A DNA stretch of 64,000 nt. Origin: Niabella agricola. Lineage in GTDB: Bacteria > Bacteroidota > Bacteroidia > Chitinophagales > Chitinophagaceae. Shown here one piece after another: positions 37,881 to 46,734 of this stretch (position 1 is its first letter; each line of letters opens with the position of its first letter). Below the pieces are notes generated by a model, which did not search any database, was not told the origin of the DNA, and saw only the letters and a list, made by a program, of their open reading frames with translations. Location of the stretch: contig NZ_JAJHIZ010000003.1 in assembly GCF_021538615.1 (NCBI RefSeq), forward strand, positions 4,154,001 through 4,218,000. The letters run 5' to 3'. The translations under genes and the position numbers were made by a program.

Positions 37881-38719
37881 TATGGATTCCTGGTCCCCGC
37901 CTGCCACTGAAGCCCTTTAACAAAAGACGGCAACTGTGTATCCATATGATCCAGGGCGGAATAGATGTCGATCTTTTTTGTGATGCCGGATGGAAGCAAC
38001 AAGGGAAGCTGGCGGCAAAGGCTATCCTGTTTTTCCAGGCCACCAAAGGTGATGTACACATTGAGACTGTCGTGCAGTACCGGAACCGCTTTTTTAAGTT
38101 CATGCAGCAGGAAGTAGTTGTTGTAATGTAAAGAAGGGCTTGCTGCAATATAATTCCGGAACCGGTGCTGTTTGCCGGCCAGCCGCTGCTGCAACGCATA
38201 ACAGGTAAAATAGCCACCCAATGAGTGGCCCATCAATGTTTGTTGTAAGGTGTCGGTCCGGAATTGCCGGTCGAGGGAAGGGGCCAGTTCGTTGGTGATA
38301 AAAGACAGGAATTGAGGGGCGCCTCCGCTTACCGGCATCTCATATTCAGGAATCGCTGTAGGAAATGTATAATCCCTGTTGCGGAGCGAGTCCATTGCAG
38401 GGAAATCTTTGTAACCAATACCTGCCAGTATCACCGGAGGTGTAAGGCCCACCGCTGTATAGTTGTTGAGTATGGTGGCCATAATATCAAAGTAGAGATT
38501 GGCATCCAGCAGATACACGACCGGGAAACGGTTGCTGCTGTCTGCTGAGTAATCGGCAGGAAGATTTACATAGATGGTAAAGGAGTCCTTCACATTTTTT
38601 GAATAAAAATGCAGGGTATCTCTGGCTGAAGGCGGTTTTTTAAAATCCGGAGCGGTAGACCCCGGGGCATTACAGGCTATGACAATTAATGCCAGGGCAA
38701 GTAAAATCGTGTATCTCAT
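37880..38719 (-). CDS. Alpha/beta hydrolase, putative esterase-D-like lipoprotein
   Basis: This 279-residue protein has a lipoprotein signal (lipobox VIAC at about 14-17). The catalytic Ser lies in the elbow GHSLGGYF. A putative catalytic Asp or His is near the C-terminus (DHMDTQLP). The arrangement, with an early FPVVYLLDANLYF, is that of PF00756-type esterases (esterase D, IroE, Fes). The natural ester is unknown, and siderophore or acyl-sugar ester cleavage are both possible. Transcription converges on the GH109-like gene. Confidence 0.85.
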   Translation of the reverse strand: MRYTILLALALIVIACNAPGSTAPDFKKPPSARDTLHFYSKNVKDSFTIYVNLPADYSADSSNRFPVVYLLDANLYFDIMATILNNYTAVGLTPPVILAGIGYKDFPAMDSLRNRDYTFPTAIPEYEMPVSGGAPQFLSFITNELAPSLDRQFRTDTLQQTLMGHSLGGYFTCYALQQRLAGKQHRFRNYIAASPSLHYNNYFLLHELKKAVPVLHDSLNVYITFGGLEKQDSLCRQLPLLLPSGITKKIDIYSALDHMDTQLPSFVKGLQWQAGTRNP

Positions 38720-38849
38720 ACATGTGCATATTTAGGTTTTAGAATAGCAGGAACGTATGAAGTTAACAAAGATGCTGGCACTGCATGCATGCGTAATGCC
38801 GTTCGCGGATCATTTATAAACATTTTAACAGGGCGCTGCAAAAAGTAAA
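38720..38849. other. Spacer upstream of the esterase gene
   Basis: No gene or recognisable regulatory site is seen. The sequence should include the esterase promoter on the minus strand. Confidence 0.4.
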
Positions 38850-38982
38850 GAGGGGGCCTCAAAACACCGAAACCGTCATTTCGAGCGGAACGGAGAAATC
38901 TCATTATCTGGGAGTTAAATACAGGAGATTTCTTGGCTTCACTACGCCATGCTCGAAATGACGGACTTTTGAGGCACCCTCC
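38850..38982. repeat. MITE-like inverted repeat, copy B
   Basis: The left end GAGGGGGCCTCAAAA pairs with the right end TTTTGAGGCACCCTCC. The inner arms CCGTCATTTCGAGC and GCTCGAAATGACGG are perfect complements, and GAGAAATCTC / GAGATTTCTT lie between. It is non-coding, about 133 bp, and clearly related to copy A at 28178-28319. Confidence 0.85.
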
Positions 38983-39164
38983 TGGTTAAGGTAGAGTCAT
39001 TACTGAGTATCAGGATGGCGTTGCAGGGGCTGATTTCCGGTTTCCCAGGTAAAGCACCAGCGCCATCATGCCAAACGTGGTTTCGATGGCAATACGGCGA
39101 TCACCGAAACGCCCACACCGCCATATACGCCCCTGATGGAACTTAATGCATCGGTGTTGTTCAG
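38983..39164. other. Remnant reading-frame pieces next to the insertion sequence
   Basis: On the minus strand two short frames, TDALSSIRGVYGGVG and then, after a frame change, IAIETTFGMMALVLYLGNRK, look like pieces of a small membrane protein, ending with a stop near 39010. This may be the decayed host gene into which the insertion sequence jumped. The evidence is weak. Confidence 0.3.
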
Positions 39165-40030
39165 TGTTATAGGGATAAGATGCCCGGCTTCCCGAAGCTT
39201 TTCGTAAGGGGTTTTACCATTCAGAGAAGAATGGGGTCTTTTGCGATTATAAAATTCCTGCTACTCTATAGCTAGCGCATTTAAATCCAGATTAATATCG
39301 AAAAGGGACCAAAACTCAACTTTATCTGTTTGCTGAGTTCTCTCTACTTTACCGTTTAAATGAGGGGATCTGGGCTTTATTGGCCTGTACTTGATAAAAT
39401 GCTCATGCAATTCATATTGGAAGCCTTCGTTGAAAAATTCCGTTCCCCAGTCGGTTCGGATACGTTGAACTGGGAGATAAAAAGTGTCTAATATTTCACC
39501 CAAGAAGTGAATACTGCTTTCTGCTTTTTTATTAGGATAAACCCGAATGACCTTCATCCTGGTGCAGTCATCTATCGCCGTGAATTGATAGGCTTTACTT
39601 CTAACCTTGGTAACATCCAGTTGAACTCTTTCTCCAGGTATCTCCTTGCTATAGCGTTTGTAATCTGATTTCTTACGCCGTTTTACAATAGGCTTAACCT
39701 TGTGCTTAAACAATACTCGCCAAACCGTCATTGGGGAAAGATGTATATCCTTTCGAAGTAAGTGAATAGAAATTCAGGCCGCTCCCCGATTCTTTTTATT
39801 TCTCAAATTAAGAATCAAATGTTCAAGATCATCCGTAACCTTAGTATTAGCAAGGGTTTTAGGGTGTCTCGACTTATCTGGCAATCCTTGTTTTCCCTCT
39901 TCTTTATCCATCAATGAACGGTGGAACGAGCTATGCCACAACGCAAAGCAGTTCGCGTCACAGAATCTGATTCCGGATAGATCTTAAGCCAATTTTTGCG
40001 GGCCCTGATCTGTTGATCTTCTTTCTTCAT
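39165..40030 (-). pseudogene. IS481-like transposase with several inactivating mutations
   Basis: Reading the minus strand from 40030, the N-terminal helix-turn-helix (KNWLKIYPESDSVTRTALRCG, then ARSTVH) ends at a TGA at 39911-39913. A frame shift follows, and the frame resumes as EEGKQGLPDKSRHPKTLANT. A second TGA occurs at 39774-39776, then the catalytic rve domain is open: VQLDVTKVRSKAYQFTAIDD, RTDWGTEF and GKVERTQQTDKVEFW. A TAG at 39261-39263 interrupts before the C-terminus (FYNRKRPHSSLNGKTPYEKL). At least three stops and one frameshift make it non-functional. Confidence 0.82.
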
Positions 40031-40089
40031 AAAAAGATAGACCCATAAAAATAAGATATTTTTGTAGCGCATCTATTGAATATAGTACA
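39165..40089 (-). mobile_element. Decayed insertion sequence, IS481-like
   Basis: The element holds one degraded DDE transposase. Possible ends are TGTTATAGGGATAAGATGC (inward from 39165) and, on the other strand from 40089, TGTACTATATTCAATAGATGC. The two are partly alike, as expected for imperfect terminal inverted repeats starting TG. No target-site duplication is evident. The boundaries are estimates. Confidence 0.55.
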
Positions 40090-40116
40090 GTCTTACGAGT
40101 CGCCCAATAAAAAGCA

Positions 40117-40446
40117 CTATTTTCCTTTGGTCAACCGCTCAATATGATCATCAATTTCCTGTTCGGTTACGGCATCAAATATGGCTCCAAATTGGGCAAA
40201 GCTATAGCCCAGTGCGCCCAGCAGGCGATAGAGTGTAGAGCCTCTGATATCTGTTTTAGCGGTGATGGTATCAGAAATTGTGCCTTTACGGACTCCGGTG
40301 CTGCTTGATAATTTGTCATAGCTGTCATCTACCCCGGGATGCGGAGAATTACCAGACATACGATTGATTTCCTTATTTGCTGAAATAAGTTTTTGCAATG
40401 CTACCGCATATCTGCACTTAACCCGATACCATCCGTCTTCAACCAT
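40117..40446 (-). CDS. Small XRE-type helix-turn-helix protein
   Basis: The 109-residue protein has a helix-turn-helix-like region at about 50-90 (YDKLSSSTGVRKGTISDTI, then LYRLLGALGYSF). The N-terminus is basic and the C-terminus acidic (EQEIDDHIERL). It resembles the second regulator gene 150 bases upstream in style. A perfect inverted repeat lies 33-50 bases upstream of its start, the usual place for an autoregulatory operator. Horizontal origin is likely, given the adjoining insertion sequence. Confidence 0.65.
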   Translation of the reverse strand: MVEDGWYRVKCRYAVALQKLISANKEINRMSGNSPHPGVDDSYDKLSSSTGVRKGTISDTITAKTDIRGSTLYRLLGALGYSFAQFGAIFDAVTEQEIDDHIERLTKGK

Positions 40447-40478
40447 ATGGAAAAAAACAGCTTTTAAAAATATTTTTT

Positions 40479-40496
40479 GTTACGGTGTAGCGTAAC
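40479..40496. promoter_or_regulatory. Inverted repeat GTTACG-N6-CGTAAC, putative operator
   Basis: Perfect 6-bp arms (40479-40484 and 40491-40496) are separated by six bases. The site ends 33 bases before the start of the minus-strand regulator at 40446, a fitting place for binding by an XRE dimer. Confidence 0.55.
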
Positions 40497-40597
40497 GGAT
40501 AATTTTTCCCTATATTTACATCAGAAACGAAAGGCCTGTTGCTTGTAAAGTGTTAGTTGGCGTCTTAAGTTTCACTATGGCATTCCTGATGCGTTGA

Positions 40598-40918
40598 TTA
40601 GATCTTCTTGTTATGGGCTTTCAGTTCTTGCTGCTTTTTTTGATACTCGATGAATTTTTTTTCATCGGCAGGATTAACATCATCAAAATAAGCAGCCAGT
40701 TGGCTGTATGAAATTCCTAGACCGTCGGCAATCGCAACCTGAGTTGACAATGTGAGGTTCTTTTTACCGTTAGCGATCAGCTGCATATGTGATTTTTCCA
40801 TCCCGATTTCTAGGGCTAGTTTTGTGGGATTGAAATTTGTATCTTCCATTGCTTTATGTAATGCCACTGCAAACTGAAACGTGATCTCTTTTTTTTCTTT
40901 CTTATTGTGCGCTTTCAT
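40598..40918 (-). CDS. XRE-family helix-turn-helix regulator
   Basis: Translation from the ATG at 40918 gives 106 residues. A longer frame to 40972 crosses the palindromic operator and is not believed. The HTH (about 30-75) reads NPTKLALEIGMEKSHMQLIANGKKNLTLS (in pieces: TKLALEIGMEKSHMQLI and GKKNLTLSTQVAIADGLG), the Cro/CI pattern. The tail is Lys-rich and highly charged (KKFIEYQKKQQELKAHNKK). Both this gene and its neighbour are AT-rich compared with the core genes. Confidence 0.8.
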   Translation of the reverse strand: MKAHNKKEKKEITFQFAVALHKAMEDTNFNPTKLALEIGMEKSHMQLIANGKKNLTLSTQVAIADGLGISYSQLAAYFDDVNPADEKKFIEYQKKQQELKAHNKKI

Positions 40919-40952
40919 TATAAGCAAGCTGAAAGAATTTTTAAAAATTTTA

Positions 40953-40970
40953 GACGTATTATAATACGTC
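40953..40970. promoter_or_regulatory. Perfect 18-bp palindrome, putative operator
   Basis: GACGTATTATAATACGTC is a perfect palindrome with no spacer. It lies 35-52 bases before the XRE gene at 40918 and 17 bases before a TAnnTTTG element facing the other way, so one dimer could control both directions. Confidence 0.65.
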
Positions 40971-40986
40971 AATATGGTTTTTTATT

Positions 40987-40994
40987 TATATTTG
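40987..40994 (+). promoter_or_regulatory. Candidate -7 element (TATATTTG) reading into the structured region
   Basis: This exact TAnnTTTG match on the plus strand would start transcription near 41001. The -33 position falls inside the palindromic operator at 40953-40970, where no TTTG is present, so an activator or repressor may replace it. Confidence 0.45.
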
Positions 40995-41058
40995 TGTGAA
41001 GAATACATAAATTCGCGACTACTTCATAAAAGCATTTGAAGCATTCGCTTTGAGTCTT

Positions 41059-41167
41059 GAATAGAAACCTGAGAAATTTCTAATTGGAACGAGACGATAA
41101 GACGAATAGCTCACGACCCGGGCGTGGGCTCTCTTATCCGTTCCATGGCTTCTCAGGGCCTCTATTC
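41059..41167 (+). ncRNA. Candidate structured RNA, long nested hairpin
   Basis: Five nested stems pair in register. GAATAG (41059-41064) pairs with CTATTC (41162-41167) and CCTGAGAA (41068-41075) with TTCTCAGG (41150-41157). GGAACG (41086-41091) pairs with CGTTCC (41139-41144) and ATAAGA (41097-41102) with TCTTAT (41132-41137). AGCTCACG (41108-41115) pairs with CGTGGGCT (41123-41130), with one G-U pair, around the loop ACCCGGG. All but the last stem are perfect. No protein frame spans it. The strand is set by the upstream promoter candidate. I cannot assign it to a known RNA class. Confidence 0.55.
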
Positions 41168-41174
41168 GGTAAGT

Positions 41175-41427
41175 TGAGCACCACGCCTAATTTTTTGCTC
41201 ACCGGCTTGCCGCTAAGAGGGGGGGAAGACTCATCTAACTGTCATTGTTATATGAGATGAGTAAACTGCTTTTATATTATTTATGCCTGCAGGCTGATGC
41301 TGTCAACTTGGGTGGCTTGCACCACGCGTTGTATAATGCACGGTTTGCCAGCAAACCAAAGAACCCGGTGTAACGTATAGCCGGGCGGGAGGCGGTATTC
41401 TCATGTTAAGCCTCCCATCACCCGGCT
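41175..41427 (+). other. Further hairpins in the gene-free stretch before the TlpA-like gene
   Basis: At least four more inverted repeats follow: TGAGC/GCTCA (41175-41201), ACTCATCT/AGATGAGT (41229-41262), GGTTTGC/GCAAACC (41342-41357) and AGCCGGG + GGGAGG / CCTCCC + CCCGGCT (41379-41427). The last one is a strong two-part stem. No protein is encoded. The region could be one long RNA, a transcribed 5' leader of the downstream operon, or a recombination site. Confidence 0.5.
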
Positions 41428-41518
41428 GCCGGGCACAAAAAATACCATTAATGCTAATCCATATCATCTGCCCATGATAACCTGAATAATATTGCTTTAC
41501 GGCCTAAACACTTGTAAT

Positions 41519-42118
41519 ATGAAAAAAATAACGCTTGCCTGCGTAATGGCGATCCTATGCGCCTATAATATGGCTTTTACACAGTCATTTTCATACAATA
41601 TTGCGAAGATCAATTTCCCGCTTTATGTGGGAGATTATGTAAACCGGTTGCAGTCAATAGGTAAGTCTGTTAACTATGTCTCTGACACGATTTCGCTTAA
41701 TCACTTTAAAGATAAGCTGGTCATTGTGGGTTTTTGGTTTACACATTGTGGCGCCTGTATTGCCCGGTTTAAAGATGAAATGGCTTTGCAGAAAAAATAC
41801 GCGAAAGATATTCAGTTGATTATGGTGACATTTGAGGATGCACCTGTTGTAAAACAATTTATAAAAGATTGGGAGCAAAAAAATAATACCCGTTTTACAT
41901 TGCCAGTTATTGTTGCGGATACGGTTTTAAAAAAGGCATTCCGCTCTCTTCACAACCCATATTATGCATGGCTGTTTCCTACGGGGCGGCTGGCGGGACT
42001 AACGAGTCCGGAGCTACTTACGCCTGCAGCTATTGAAGCAATGACTACGGAGTTAAAAAGCGATCGAAAAGCTCGCGCAACCTTTGATAAAGAAGCGGAA
42101 GAAAAAAAGAAACGTTAA
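41519..42118 (+). CDS. TlpA-like thioredoxin-fold protein, secreted
   Basis: A signal peptide (MKKITLACVMAILCAYNMAF) is followed by a thioredoxin-like domain with FWFTHCGACIARF, active-site cysteines C77 and C80. The cis-Pro region appears as LPVIVADT. The C-terminus is Lys- and Glu-rich. It probably acts as a periplasmic thiol-disulfide protein. The start at 41519 is preferred to an upstream ATG at 41492, which would add residues before the signal peptide. It is 18 bases upstream of the SusC gene, so the three genes form an operon with a nutrient-uptake pair. Confidence 0.85.
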   Translation: MKKITLACVMAILCAYNMAFTQSFSYNIAKINFPLYVGDYVNRLQSIGKSVNYVSDTISLNHFKDKLVIVGFWFTHCGACIARFKDEMALQKKYAKDIQLIMVTFEDAPVVKQFIKDWEQKNNTRFTLPVIVADTVLKKAFRSLHNPYYAWLFPTGRLAGLTSPELLTPAAIEAMTTELKSDRKARATFDKEAEEKKKR

Positions 42119-42136
42119 CCACGAAAAACAATTTTT

Positions 42137-45100
42137 ATGCGTTGTATTTATCTTATTGTCTGCGCCTTACTGGCGGCAGGCGGGGCGTGGGCACAAGCGC
42201 CTGTTTCAATGGGTGGTACTGTTATTGATGAAGCTACGGGACTGCCGGTTACAAATGTTACGCTTACGGCTCTAAACAGCAAAAGAACTGTGGCCACAGG
42301 TACTGATGGTAAATTTTCTACCACCATGCTGTTGCCGGATACATTACTTGTATCGCATCTTGGTTATACACTACAAAAAGTACCAGTAACCAATAACACC
42401 CACCTTACGATAATGCTTACGCCAATGGGCAAGGATCTGGATGCGGTAATCATTAATACTGGTTATCAGCAGTTAAAACCAAATGAGGTTAATGGCAGCT
42501 TTGCTGTGATTGACAATGAAAGACTAAATGACCAAAAAGGCGTTTCCATATTAGACAGGCTAAATGGGGTTACACCCGGCCTGTTGTTTAAGTCCGGCAA
42601 GAATACCAGCAATATTAATAATTCTTCCGTTATCTCAATAAGAGGCGAAAGTACGATCAACGGCCCTTTGGATCCTTTGATCATACTGGATAATTTTCCG
42701 TATGACGGGGATATTAATAATATAAACCCGAACGATGTTGAAAGCATTACTGTATTGAAAGATGCTGCCGCTACTTCTATATACGGTGCAAAGGGCGGAA
42801 ATGGCGTTATCGTTATCACCACAAAGAAGGGACGGTACAATTCCCGTACGCAGGTGTCGGTAGCAATGAATACCATCGTACAACCCCGGCCCGATCTTAG
42901 CCTTTATCAGCAACTGAGTTCTGAAGAATTTATTGATGTAGAGGCCTTCTTGTTTAAGAACGGATATTACAACTCGGTTATTAACAATACCGCTAAAACG
43001 GCTATAACCCCTGCGGTTGAAGTTTTCCTTGAGCGCCGGCAAGGTACTATAAGTGCTTCCGATTCAGCGGCCCGCATTGCGTACTTAAAAAACGGAGATT
43101 CCCGCAATGCCTATAATAGTCTTTATAGAACAAGTAGTATAACCCTGCAAAACAGTTTCTCAATTAATGGCGGCAGCCAGAACATAGCCTGGCTATTGGG
43201 AGGTAATTATGATAGAATACAAAATTATGATCATTCAGAAAATAGCCGGATCAATATCCGGTTTAATAACAGTTTTAAGCTGGGAGACCATATTGTGATT
43301 GATGCGGGAGCCAATTATACCGGGTTCAACAGTGCCGGAGGAGCTCCCGCTTTTAACGGTATCCGGTTTGATAACCGGACTGTGCCGTACCTGCGCTTTA
43401 GAGATGAAGCAGGTAGCCCGTTGGCTGTGGCTAAGGATTACCGAAAAGATTATACCGATACAATAGGCCAGGGCCGCCTGCTTAACTGGGATTATTTTCC
43501 AGCAACAGATCACCAGTACCTAAAGGATCGGAATACGAGAAACGATATAATCGGAAGCCTGGGCATAAAAATAAATATTCTTAACGGTCTTATGCTTTCC
43601 GCCAACTATCAATACCAAACGCAAAATACCGAACAAGACAAACGGTATACTCCTGAAAGCTATTATGTACGGAATCTGGTGAACCGTTATACGCAATTGG
43701 GAATAACTCCTGCAACAGATACGTTTCGTATACCCAAGGGCGGTATCGTGTTGGGCAACTTGTCCAAACAGTTTTCCCACAACGGAAGAGCGCAGCTTTC
43801 CTATAACCGGAAATGGCCGGGGATTATAACGGCATTGTCTACTATTGCCGGCATGGAATTGCGAAGTACTACATCCGAAGGCAGCAGTTACAGCGTTTAT
43901 GGGTATGCCGAAGAGCCGATAAGTAACACGCCGGTTAATTATAATATCCGCTATCCGGTAATTATAAACGGATCGAGATTTGTTATTCCTAACGCTCCCA
44001 AAATAAATGCTGTTACCAACAACCGTTATGTATCTGCTTATTGGAATATGGTTGCAACCCTATGCGGACGTTTTTTTGTGAATACCAGCCTGCGCCGTGA
44101 TGCAGCTAATATTTTTGGATTGAGTACCAACGATAAATGGAACCCTTTCTGGTCAGCAGGCCTTGGCTGGGAATTGACCCGTGAGCGTTTTTTTAAAGCT
44201 CCCATTTTTAATTACCTGAAATTAAAAGCGACGTTGGGGACCAGCGGCATCGTCAATCCTAATAAAACAGCAGATGCGATCGTGCTTTTTTCCAATGATA
44301 TCATCACCGATTTTTTGAGAGGCCAGGTTAGTACACTTAACAATCCTCATTTGAAATGGGAGAAGTCGCAGCAACTGAATATAGGTGTTGATTTTGAAAT
44401 GAAGGGCAGCCGTTTGCAGGGTACAGTTGACTATTACAGGAAAAAGGGGACGAACCTTTATGGGCCTGCACCTTTTAATTATACAGCATGGGGCGGAGCA
44501 CAGACGCTTGACATGAATGTAGCAGATATGGAAGGAACGGGTATAGATGCGGCCTTGAATTTTTGGGTTACTGATGGAGCGCTGAAATATAAGATAGGGC
44601 TCATATTTAACTACAATGAAAACAAAACCACGCGGTATTTCGGTCCGCGGGCGGAGGCAATGTCTGCTTTGCTAACAAACGGGAATGCCATTACTCCCAT
44701 TATTGGCAAACCACTTTATGCCATTGCTGCTTATAGATGGGGTGGCTTAAGCGCCAAGGGCGACCCGCAGGGTTATTTAAACGGGGCGCTCAGCACCGAT
44801 TATGCAGCAATGTTAAAGGAGGCGGATGCAAAAGGTGTGGCGGGCAATATTGTTTATGTTGGGCCCGCGAATCCCACATATTATGGGGCCTGGAACCATG
44901 CATTGCGTTGGAAAGGTTTTGAGATGAACTTTAACCTGCTTTTTAAGATGGGATATTATTTCCAGAAAAATGCGCTGAACTATCAGGGTTTATATGTTTC
45001 GGGGGGCGGAAATGCCGAATACGCCAACCGCTGGCAGCAACCAGGCGATGAAATGCGAACAAATGTACCGGCTATGGTGTATACCAATTATCCCCAGTTT

Positions 45101-45358
45101 TTAAGCAGGAATAGCTTTTACCAGGCCTCTGAAATACATGTATTACGGGGAGACCATATACGGCTGCAATATATAAATCTGTCGTATAGGTATCGATTTG
45201 AATCACATTTTATAAAAACGGCAACCATTAGTTTTAACGCTGCTAACCTGGGTATTATCTGGAAACAGAATAAATATGGCCTGGACCCGGATTATAACTA
45301 TACAGCCACTGTGCCCCCAAAACCGCAATTGACCATTGGTGTGCGAGCAGAATTCTAA
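42137..45358 (+). CDS. SusC/RagA-type TonB-linked outer membrane protein
   Basis: The 1073-residue protein has a signal peptide ending AQA. A carboxypeptidase-regulatory-like domain (about 22-110: GTVIDEATGLPVTNVTLTAL) comes next, then the plug domain with ISIRGESTINGPLDPLIILD (shortened: IRGESTINGPLDPLII) and DAAATSIYGAKGGNGVIVITTKKG-type text at about 205-230, and a C-terminal beta barrel. SusC partners form nutrient transporters energised by TonB. There is no N-terminal STN domain. The substrate is unknown: it is linked to a thioredoxin-like protein rather than to glycosidases. Confidence 0.93.
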   Translation: MRCIYLIVCALLAAGGAWAQAPVSMGGTVIDEATGLPVTNVTLTALNSKRTVATGTDGKFSTTMLLPDTLLVSHLGYTLQKVPVTNNTHLTIMLTPMGKDLDAVIINTGYQQLKPNEVNGSFAVIDNERLNDQKGVSILDRLNGVTPGLLFKSGKNTSNINNSSVISIRGESTINGPLDPLIILDNFPYDGDINNINPNDVESITVLKDAAATSIYGAKGGNGVIVITTKKGRYNSRTQVSVAMNTIVQPRPDLSLYQQLSSEEFIDVEAFLFKNGYYNSVINNTAKTAITPAVEVFLERRQGTISASDSAARIAYLKNGDSRNAYNSLYRTSSITLQNSFSINGGSQNIAWLLGGNYDRIQNYDHSENSRINIRFNNSFKLGDHIVIDAGANYTGFNSAGGAPAFNGIRFDNRTVPYLRFRDEAGSPLAVAKDYRKDYTDTIGQGRLLNWDYFPATDHQYLKDRNTRNDIIGSLGIKINILNGLMLSANYQYQTQNTEQDKRYTPESYYVRNLVNRYTQLGITPATDTFRIPKGGIVLGNLSKQFSHNGRAQLSYNRKWPGIITALSTIAGMELRSTTSEGSSYSVYGYAEEPISNTPVNYNIRYPVIINGSRFVIPNAPKINAVTNNRYVSAYWNMVATLCGRFFVNTSLRRDAANIFGLSTNDKWNPFWSAGLGWELTRERFFKAPIFNYLKLKATLGTSGIVNPNKTADAIVLFSNDIITDFLRGQVSTLNNPHLKWEKSQQLNIGVDFEMKGSRLQGTVDYYRKKGTNLYGPAPFNYTAWGGAQTLDMNVADMEGTGIDAALNFWVTDGALKYKIGLIFNYNENKTTRYFGPRAEAMSALLTNGNAITPIIGKPLYAIAAYRWGGLSAKGDPQGYLNGALSTDYAAMLKEADAKGVAGNIVYVGPANPTYYGAWNHALRWKGFEMNFNLLFKMGYYFQKNALNYQGLYVSGGGNAEYANRWQQPGDEMRTNVPAMVYTNYPQFLSRNSFYQASEIHVLRGDHIRLQYINLSYRYRFESHFIKTATISFNAANLGIIWKQNKYGLDPDYNYTATVPPKPQLTIGVRAEF

Positions 45359-45378
45359 AACAAGATAAATAAACAACT

Positions 45379-46734
45379 ATGAAAAGTAAAGTATATATAT
45401 ATGCTGTATCTGCTTTCCTCATATTGACGGCAATGATTGCATGCAGTAAGTTTCTGGATAAAAAAACGAGCAATGGACTTAGCACTCCGAACTCTTTAAA
45501 AACCTTGCAGGCACTGCTTGATAACTCGGATGTTTTTAACATCAGTGTTGCACCCTCGTATGGAGAGGCATCGGCGGATAACTATTTTATTACGGATGCA
45601 GATTACAGCAAACTTTCCGATCAGTCCAAAAATGCTTACAGGTGGGCGCCTGTCACATATAATTATTCTAATGAATGGGCTAAATGCTACACCACTGTTT
45701 ATTATGCCAATTTGTGTCTGGAGGCATTGGGTAAAATTCCTGCAACGCCTGAGAACCGCTCGGATTGGGAATATATAAAGGGGGCGTCCTTATTCCACCG
45801 GGCGTATGCGTTTCTGAATCTGGCATGGACCTTTGCAAAAGCGTATGATAAAATTACGGCTGCAACGGATCTGGGTATTGATCTTCGCCTGCAATCGGAT
45901 TATACGGTGCCTTCAAAGCGCAGTTCTGTAGCGGCCGTTTATTCAAGAATTCTGGAGGATCTTTCGGAAGCGATTACCTATTTGCCGGCTAATACGGCGC
46001 ATGTGTTAAGACCCGGGAAGGCTGCGGGGATGGCGCTGATGGCAAGAGCCTACCTGTCGATGCGGAACTATGATAGCGCCTTTAAGTATGCAGATGAAAG
46101 TCTGAAACTGAATCCGTACCTGATCGATTATAATGCCATTAACAACGCAGTATTGCCGTTTGCGGCACTGGCTTATACACCCGAGGTTTTGTTTTATTCA
46201 ACGGTTTATCCCGGAGATGTTATGCCCTCCAAAAGGGTTATGATAGACACGATTCTTTACAGGATGTATAAAACGGGGGATATGAGGAAAATCTTGTTTT
46301 TTGATCCTAACGGGATGTATTACAATTTTAAGGGTACATATAGTACAAATGTTGGATTGGTTTTCTCAGGAATAACAACCGCCGAAATGTATTTAGTAAA
46401 AGGGGAGTGCCTGGTGCGTATGGGAAAGATAAAGGAAGGATTAGACCAGCTTAATACCTTATTGAGAAAAAGAGGAAGCCCTGTAATACTTGCGCCGGAG
46501 GATGTTGGAACTGAAGCGGAGGCTTTACAGATCATTTTAGAAGAGCGCCGAAAGGAGTTAATTATGCGTGGGGTGCGTTGGAGTGATATAAAACGGCTGA
46601 ATAAAGAAGGCGCCGGTATTTTATTGCAGCGACTCATTAATGGTGCATTGGTAACATTGCCGGCTAACGACAACAGGTACGCGCTTCCGCTGCCACAGGA
46701 TATTTTGATTCGTACAGGAATGGAGCAAAACTAG
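45379..46734 (+). CDS. SusD/RagB-type nutrient-binding lipoprotein
   Basis: The 451-residue protein has a lipobox (MIACSKFLDKK, Cys about 22) and the SusD N-terminal region (NGLSTPNSLKTLQALLDNS). Later come the helical repeats YIKGASLFHRAYAFLNLAWT (about 130-150) and GKAAGMALMARAYLSMRNYD, then IILEERRKELIMRGVRWSDIKRL, the classic C-terminal SusD signature (given here in part). It sits over the SusC barrel to capture substrate. It begins 20 bases after SusC. It is at the short end for the family. Confidence 0.92.
   Translation: MKSKVYIYAVSAFLILTAMIACSKFLDKKTSNGLSTPNSLKTLQALLDNSDVFNISVAPSYGEASADNYFITDADYSKLSDQSKNAYRWAPVTYNYSNEWAKCYTTVYYANLCLEALGKIPATPENRSDWEYIKGASLFHRAYAFLNLAWTFAKAYDKITAATDLGIDLRLQSDYTVPSKRSSVAAVYSRILEDLSEAITYLPANTAHVLRPGKAAGMALMARAYLSMRNYDSAFKYADESLKLNPYLIDYNAINNAVLPFAALAYTPEVLFYSTVYPGDVMPSKRVMIDTILYRMYKTGDMRKILFFDPNGMYYNFKGTYSTNVGLVFSGITTAEMYLVKGECLVRMGKIKEGLDQLNTLLRKRGSPVILAPEDVGTEAEALQIILEERRKELIMRGVRWSDIKRLNKEGAGILLQRLINGALVTLPANDNRYALPLPQDILIRTGMEQN

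Noticed and set aside
38983..39164. Full DUF4345-type membrane protein gene
   Set aside because: Only two short pieces in different frames remain. The family resemblance is vague and is reported as a remnant only.
41059..41427. tmRNA, RNase P RNA, SRP RNA, retron or riboswitch
   Set aside because: None of the conserved core motifs was found, there is no reverse transcriptase gene, and no CCA-type end is present. It is left as an unassigned structured region.
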